In this document: piece after piece, positions 58,926-64,000 of the stretch
How positions within the stretch are numbered: position 1 is the first letter of the stretch
How the letters are laid out: each line of letters opens with the position of its first letter
From: Variovorax sp. OK212
Lineage (GTDB): Bacteria > Pseudomonadota > Gammaproteobacteria > Burkholderiales > Burkholderiaceae_C
Reading direction: 5' to 3'
DNA: 64,000 nucleotides
Assembly (NCBI RefSeq): GCF_900112425.1
Contig: NZ_FOLP01000010.1
Coordinates: forward strand, 124,001 to 188,000
Notes under the pieces: model-generated
What the model was told of the DNA's origin: nothing
Seen by the model: the letters and a program-made list of their open reading frames with translations, nothing else
Databases searched by the model: none
Program-made: the position numbers and the translations under genes

Positions 58926-59627
58926 TTACTTGCGCCGACGGGCCGGCACGACCGCCTTGCGCCGCGCCGGAACCTGCACCCTGGCGCGCTGCTTCGGCTC
59001 GGCGGCCGCCACCGGCGCCTGCGCATCGCTCGCTTCCACCGGCAAGCCGCCGCAACGCATGCCGTCGCGGTCGACCACCGTCAGCGCCACCTGCTTGATG
59101 CCCAGCCCGGTCAGGCCGATGCGGTCGGCCGCCGCGCGGCTCAGGTCGATCACGCGGCCCAGCGCATAAGGGCCGCGGTCGTTGATGCGCACCAGCACCT
59201 CGCTGCCGTTGACGAGGCTGCGCACGCACACGCGCGTGTTGAAAGGCAGGGTCTTGTGGGCCGCCGTCATGGCGGTCATGTCGAAGCGCTCGCCGCTGGC
59301 GGTCTTGCGCTGGTGGAACTGGATGCCGTACCACGACGCGCCGCCGCGCTCGAACACCTCGCGCGGGCCGTCGTCGCCGGGCACGCCGTCGTCCGGCGTC
59401 AATTCACCGGAGCCGGACACGGCGAGGTCATAGCGCACCGAGGGCACGCTGGAGCGCGGCGCGGCGCCCGGCGGCACCGCGATGGCGCGCGGCAGCGGCT
59501 GCAGCTTGCTGCCGTCGCTGGCCGGCGGCATGGCGCAGCCTGCGAGCGCGCAAGCCGCCGCGACAAGGGCCAGGCGAAGCCCCCCGCGCAGCGAACCCGC
59601 CGCCAGCGCCGCGCGCCGCCCTCTCAA
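58926..59627 (-). CDS. rlpA: RlpA-family septal/rare lipoprotein (lytic transglycosylase-like)
   Basis: A 233-aa lipoprotein. Lipobox LAGC gives lipidated Cys31, and a double-psi beta-barrel follows: GGASWYGIQFHQRKTASGER, AAHKTLPFNTRVCVRSLVNG, and VRINDRGPYALGRVIDLSRA. It would cleave denuded glycan at the septum. It lacks the C-terminal SPOR domain of E. coli RlpA; instead a basic tail (RARVQVPARRKAVVPARRRK) is present. The start is TTG at 59627, which overlaps the metF stop (TTGA) and has GGAG 8 nt upstream; the longer frame reading into metF is not supported. Confidence 0.85.
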   Translation of the reverse strand: MRGRRAALAAGSLRGGLRLALVAAACALAGCAMPPASDGSKLQPLPRAIAVPPGAAPRSSVPSVRYDLAVSGSGELTPDDGVPGDDGPREVFERGGASWYGIQFHQRKTASGERFDMTAMTAAHKTLPFNTRVCVRSLVNGSEVLVRINDRGPYALGRVIDLSRAAADRIGLTGLGIKQVALTVVDRDGMRCGGLPVEASDAQAPVAAAEPKQRARVQVPARRKAVVPARRRK

Positions 59628-60448
59628 TCCAGGCGCTCCAGCACGGCCAGCGTGGCCGCCGACTGGTTCATCGTGTAGAAGTGCAGCGCCGGGGCGCCGC
59701 CTTCCTGCAGCCGCGCGCACAGCTCGGTGACCACGTCGAGGCCGAAGGCCTTGATCGACGCCGTGTCGTCGCCGAAGCCCTGAAGCCGCAGGCGGATCCA
59801 GCGCGGGATCTCGGCGCCGCAGGCGTCCGAGAAGCGCATGAGCTGCGTCGAGCTCGTGATGGGCATGATGCCCGGCACGATCGGCGTGTCGAGCCCCAGC
59901 TTGCGCGCGTCGTCGACGAAGCGGAAGTAGGCTTCGGCGCTGAAGAAATACTGCGTGATCGCAGAGTCGGCACCCGCCTTCACCTTGGCGGCGAAGGCCT
60001 GCAGGTCGGCTTCAGGCGAGCGGGCCTGCGGGTGGATCTCGGGGTAGCAGGCCACCTCGATGTGAAAGTCGCGGCCGGTCTCTTCACGGATGAAGGCGAC
60101 CAAGTCGCTCGCATACAGGAACTCGCCGCCGATCCCGTAGCCGCTCGGCAGGTCGCCGCGCAGCGCCACCAGGCGCTTCACGCCCATGGCCTTGAGTTCG
60201 GCGAGCTGCTCGCGCACCGTGGCGCGCGTGGCGCCGATGCACGAGAAGTGGCTGGCCGCGTCCACGCCTTCGGACAGAATCTCCTGCACCGCACCGAAGG
60301 TGCCCTGGTGCGTGGAGCCGCCCGCGCCGTAGGTGACCGAGCAGAACTGCGGCTTGCGCACGTACAGCTGCTGGCGCGCGGCGCGCAGCTTGACCGCGCC
60401 TTCGGGCGTCTTGGTCGGGAAGAATTCGAAACTCAGCGGAAGGCGCAC
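59624..60448 (-). CDS. metF: 5,10-methylenetetrahydrofolate reductase
   Basis: A 274-aa flavoenzyme that reduces methylene-THF to methyl-THF for methionine synthesis. Seen: LPLSFEFFPTKT, VTYGAGGSTHQGTF, HFSCIGATRATVREQL, LVALRGDLPSGYG, EVACYPEIHP, and ADSAITQYFFSAEAYFRF. The GTG at 60448 is preferred: it has AGGAG 7 nt upstream and lies 10 nt after the tlyA stop; the ATG at 60487 would overlap tlyA. Its stop overlaps the TTG start of rlpA. Together with ahcY it closes the methyl cycle. Confidence 0.96.
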   Translation of the reverse strand: MRLPLSFEFFPTKTPEGAVKLRAARQQLYVRKPQFCSVTYGAGGSTHQGTFGAVQEILSEGVDAASHFSCIGATRATVREQLAELKAMGVKRLVALRGDLPSGYGIGGEFLYASDLVAFIREETGRDFHIEVACYPEIHPQARSPEADLQAFAAKVKAGADSAITQYFFSAEAYFRFVDDARKLGLDTPIVPGIMPITSSTQLMRFSDACGAEIPRWIRLRLQGFGDDTASIKAFGLDVVTELCARLQEGGAPALHFYTMNQSAATLAVLERLD

Positions 60449-60458
60449 CTGCGTCTCC

Positions 60459-61286
60459 TCAGGAAGCGTCGTTCGCCCGGTCGGCACGAACGGCGTGAAT
60501 GAAAAACTCGCGGTTGCCGTCGCCCCCGGCGATCGGGCTGTCGAACCAGCGCAGCACCTTCAGCTCGAGCGCCGCGCAGGCGTCGTGCAGGCGCTTCTCG
60601 ACCACCGCATACATGGTCTCGTCGCGCACGATGCCGCCCTTGCCGACCTGGCCAGGCTGCAGTTCGAACTGCGGCTTGACCAGCATCAGCAACTGGCCGT
60701 CGTCGGCCAGAAACTCCACGACCGCCGGCAGCACCAGCGTGAGCGAGATGAACGACAGGTCGCCCACGATCAGGTCGAAGCGCGGAGCAGAAGACTCGCC
60801 TGCGCCTTCTTCCGGCTCGCCCTCGTCGCCCTCTTCAGGCTCCTCGGCGAGGTCATCGGCCGACAGCGCCCGCGCATTGACGCCTTCGATGGCGACCACA
60901 CGCGCGTCTTCGCGCAACTTCGCATGCAGCTGCCCGTGGCCGACGTCGACGCCCACCACCTTGGCGGCACCGCGCTGCAGCAGGCAATCGGTGAAGCCGC
61001 CGGTCGACTGGCCCACGTCGAGGCACAGCTTGCCGGCCGGGTCCACGCCGCTCACCGCCAACGCGCCTTCGAGCTTGAGCCCGCCGCGCGAGACGTAGCG
61101 CGCCTCGGCCGCGTCGTCGAGCTCGAGCTCCGCGGATTCGGGCACTTCGTCCTTGTTCTTGACGACCGAGCGCCAGGCGTCGCTCGTGCCCGCGTCGCGC
61201 CAGCGCATGCCGCCGGCAATGAGCCGCACGGCCTGCGAACGCGACGCGGCCAGGCCGCGCTCTACCAACAGTTGATCGGCGCGCAT
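60459..61286 (-). CDS. tlyA: TlyA-family rRNA methyltransferase / S4-domain protein
   Basis: A 275-aa protein with an N-terminal S4 RNA-binding domain (MRADQLLVERGLAASRSQAV) and an FtsJ-like methyltransferase domain (CLDVGQSTGGFTDCLLQRGA, VGVDVGHGQLH, IVGDLSFISLTLVLP, VKPQFELQ). The family 2'-O-methylates rRNA. An acidic insert rich in Glu and Gly (about 150-165, EEPEEGDEGEPEEG) is unusual. It lies between ahcY (7-nt gap) and metF (10-nt gap), under the riboswitch, and uses SAM whose product is consumed by AhcY. Confidence 0.93.
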   Translation of the reverse strand: MRADQLLVERGLAASRSQAVRLIAGGMRWRDAGTSDAWRSVVKNKDEVPESAELELDDAAEARYVSRGGLKLEGALAVSGVDPAGKLCLDVGQSTGGFTDCLLQRGAAKVVGVDVGHGQLHAKLREDARVVAIEGVNARALSADDLAEEPEEGDEGEPEEGAGESSAPRFDLIVGDLSFISLTLVLPAVVEFLADDGQLLMLVKPQFELQPGQVGKGGIVRDETMYAVVEKRLHDACAALELKVLRWFDSPIAGGDGNREFFIHAVRADRANDAS

Positions 61287-61293
61287 GCGCGGA

Positions 61294-62733
<1,440 letters not shown>

Positions 62734-62781
62734 GAGGACTCCAAAACTGGTTTGAAAGATGCCACTGCGTACGGGGAAGGA

Positions 62782-62862
62782 CTCACCGCGAGAACAGCGG
62801 GTGAGCGTGGTTGCGATGTGGTCCGAGCCTCACGCCTGATGGCGCTGCAACGCTCCTCGGAA
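62782..62862 (-). promoter_or_regulatory. S-adenosylhomocysteine riboswitch in the ahcY leader
   Basis: On the minus strand the leader reads ccgaggagcgttgcagcg, then caggcgtgaggctcgga, then cgcaaccacgctcacc. These are the consensus pieces of the SAH riboswitch: P1 pairing ccgag with ctcgg, and gagcg with cgctc closing the pseudoknot. Aptamer about 62799-62862. A competing hairpin (ctcac-c-cgc/gcg-gtgag, 62782-62806) overlaps the last aptamer strand and is the likely expression platform. SAH binding should raise ahcY expression. The rest of the 305-nt gap (62734-63038) holds the promoter and a short hairpin. Confidence 0.92.
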
Positions 62863-62868
62863 CCGCGG

Positions 62869-62897
62869 ATTGTAGACGCGGCGGCAGGCGCAGCCAA
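62869..62897 (-). promoter_or_regulatory. Sigma-70 promoter of the ahcY operon
   Basis: On the minus strand, -35 TTGGCT (62892-62897) and -10 TACAAT (62869-62874) are 17 bp apart. Start of transcription near 62862 would coincide with the first base of the riboswitch aptamer. Confidence 0.8.
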
Positions 62898-62898
62898 T

Positions 62899-62919
62899 CC
62901 GGGGGATTTGCGCCCCCGG
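62899..62919. other. GC hairpin upstream of the ahcY promoter
   Basis: A perfect 7-bp inverted repeat ccggggg/cccccgg with a 7-nt loop directly abuts the -35 element of ahcY. No T-run follows. It lies in the spacer to the divergent lipoprotein gene and could be a regulator site; nothing else was recognised in 62920-63038 apart from a GAGG ribosome site. Confidence 0.3.
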
Positions 62920-63038
62920 GCAGGCTGACATTCGCCACCCTGCGGGTTCAAGACACCTCTTTTTACGATTTCCCCAGGGTTCGGTTCAGCAGCCAGCCGG
63001 CTTTCTGCCGAGCCCCTCGTACAAGAAAGAGGGCTCAC

Positions 63039-64000
63039 ATGAGGATGACGAGATATCTCACGGGTTGCGGTCTGGCGGCCTTGCTGGCGGCCTGCGGCGG
63101 CGGGGGTGAAGGCGCGGGTGGCGGCCTGCCGCTGGCGAGCGGCAGCGGCAATGCCGCGCCGAACACGCAAGCCGCGGCGCCGGCGCCCGCACTGGTCAAG
63201 GCCAAGGCAGCACAGGGCACCCAAGGCACCCAGGACATCGCCGACGCGCGCAACGGCACCTACCGCGTCTACGCGGCCAACGGCACGCAGCAGCAGTTGA
63301 CGGTCGACTTCGACGCCGGCAGCTACACGATGACGGACAGCCCCAACCTGCCCGAGTCGGGCACGTTCGGCGAGGACTTCACCGAGCCCGGCACCTACGT
63401 GTTCGCCAGCGGCCGCGTCACGACCGCGGCCAACACCTCGCGCTTTCGAGTCACGGCGGACGCCATCGTGGGCGCCTTCCCGTTCGCCACGGCGTATGCG
63501 AGCCCCGTCGCCTACGCCGCGCAGCCCTTCGTGGCGGCCCGCGAGTTCGTCGCCACCGCGGCGCTGCTGGACGGCACCTACAACCGCTTCAGCGTCACGC
63601 GCAGCCCGGGCAACGCGCAGGACTCCGCGATACTGTCGATGCGCCTGTCGGGCAGCGGCACCGTGCTCGAGATCTGCAACGACGCGGTGATCTACAAGAT
63701 CGACCTCTGCCCCGCCGCCTCGAAGCGCACCTACGCGGTCGCGTCCGGCACCGACGACACCTGGGTCGGGACCAACGTGGCCAACGCCGGCGACGTCGCG
63801 AACTTCCGCATGGCGCGCATCGGCGGGCAGAACGTGTACCTGGCCGGCGGCGTCAGCACCGCGCCGGCCGTGCAGTTCATGCGCATCGGCCTGCCCGAGT
63901 CTTCGAGCTGGCCCGCCACGCGCGGCGTCGGCGCATCGACCACGGGCAGCTGGGGCAGCAACCTGATCGACAGCGCGAACTCGGTGCGCACGAGCACCGG
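63039..64000 (+). CDS. Exported lipoprotein, N-terminal part (unknown function; runs off window)
   Basis: About 320 residues visible, open to the right edge. The lipobox LLAAC gives lipidated Cys19, followed by a Gly-rich stretch (GGGGEGAGGGLP) and an Ala/Pro linker. The mature part is beta-rich with Gly/Thr/Ser/Asp, having two similar stretches that begin RNGTYRVYAAN and LDGTYNRFSVT, suggestive of repeated beta domains. Two further cysteines (EICNDA, IDLCPA) could form a disulfide. Ribosome site GAGGG 6 nt before the ATG. Divergent from ahcY. No family recognised. Confidence 0.75.
   Translation, partial: MRMTRYLTGCGLAALLAACGGGGEGAGGGLPLASGSGNAAPNTQAAAPAPALVKAKAAQGTQGTQDIADARNGTYRVYAANGTQQQLTVDFDAGSYTMTDSPNLPESGTFGEDFTEPGTYVFASGRVTTAANTSRFRVTADAIVGAFPFATAYASPVAYAAQPFVAAREFVATAALLDGTYNRFSVTRSPGNAQDSAILSMRLSGSGTVLEICNDAVIYKIDLCPAASKRTYAVASGTDDTWVGTNVANAGDVANFRMARIGGQNVYLAGGVSTAPAVQFMRIGLPESSSWPATRGVGASTTGSWGSNLIDSANSVRTST

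Overview
The window is a very GC-rich stretch of a betaproteobacterial chromosome, most probably from the Comamonadaceae and Variovorax-like. This placement rests on gene content rather than a marker-gene search. The content includes orphan Bug-type (tripartite tricarboxylate) binding proteins, many acyl-CoA ligases and dehydrogenases, FeaR/TynA amine oxidation, and an ahcY-tlyA-metF block preceded by an S-adenosylhomocysteine riboswitch. Most genes have GGAG-type ribosome binding sites, and many neighbours overlap by 4 nt (ATGA, GTGA, TTGA). No rRNA, tRNA, CRISPR array, prophage or transposase was seen.

Region 1 (1-6800) is an alicyclic acid pathway on the minus strand. badH, badI, aliB, aliA, a Bug solute-binding protein and badK (cut by the left edge) would take cyclohexanecarboxylate through its CoA ester to pimeloyl-CoA. 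A divergent MarR gene flanks a short palindromic region. Region 2 (6859-13125) holds an SDR dehydrogenase, a divergent MalT-type LuxR regulator, two tandem paralogues built of AP2-like repeats, and a small unknown protein. Region 3 (13157-19561) is a second minus-strand acyl-CoA block: acyl-CoA dehydrogenase, acyl-CoA ligase, alpha-methylacyl-CoA racemase, and a pimC/pimD-like pair. That pair could start beta-oxidation of the pimeloyl-CoA made by region 1.

Region 4 (19701-31239) is membrane-lipid themed. It contains an LpxH-like phosphatase, a fusion of an alkylglycerol-monooxygenase-like domain with a YhhN/TMEM86 domain, dmeF and ruvB. Then follows a tightly coupled operon resembling E. coli ynbABCD, extended by a PlsC-like acyltransferase, a small membrane protein and a YdeI-like protein. 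Region 5 (31376-41566) looks like an amine/amide utilisation cluster: AraC regulator, copper amine oxidase, NylB-like serine hydrolase, Tat-exported amidase, SCO-like copper protein, aldehyde dehydrogenase, and a FeaR-like regulator coupled to an unknown gene.

Region 6 (41589-48116) has ruvA, phoH and ybeY, then a small catabolic unit (Bug protein, acyl-CoA ligase, DECR-like reductase) with a divergent LysR gene. Region 7 (48088-58879) is mostly housekeeping: dtd, a CDF transporter, FecR and OmpA-like proteins, tyrS, an M23 peptidase, anmK, an MdtD-like exporter, erpA, rplM-rpsI and rlmJ. Region 8 (58926-64000) is the riboswitch-controlled ahcY-tlyA-metF-rlpA operon and the start of a divergent lipoprotein gene cut by the right edge.
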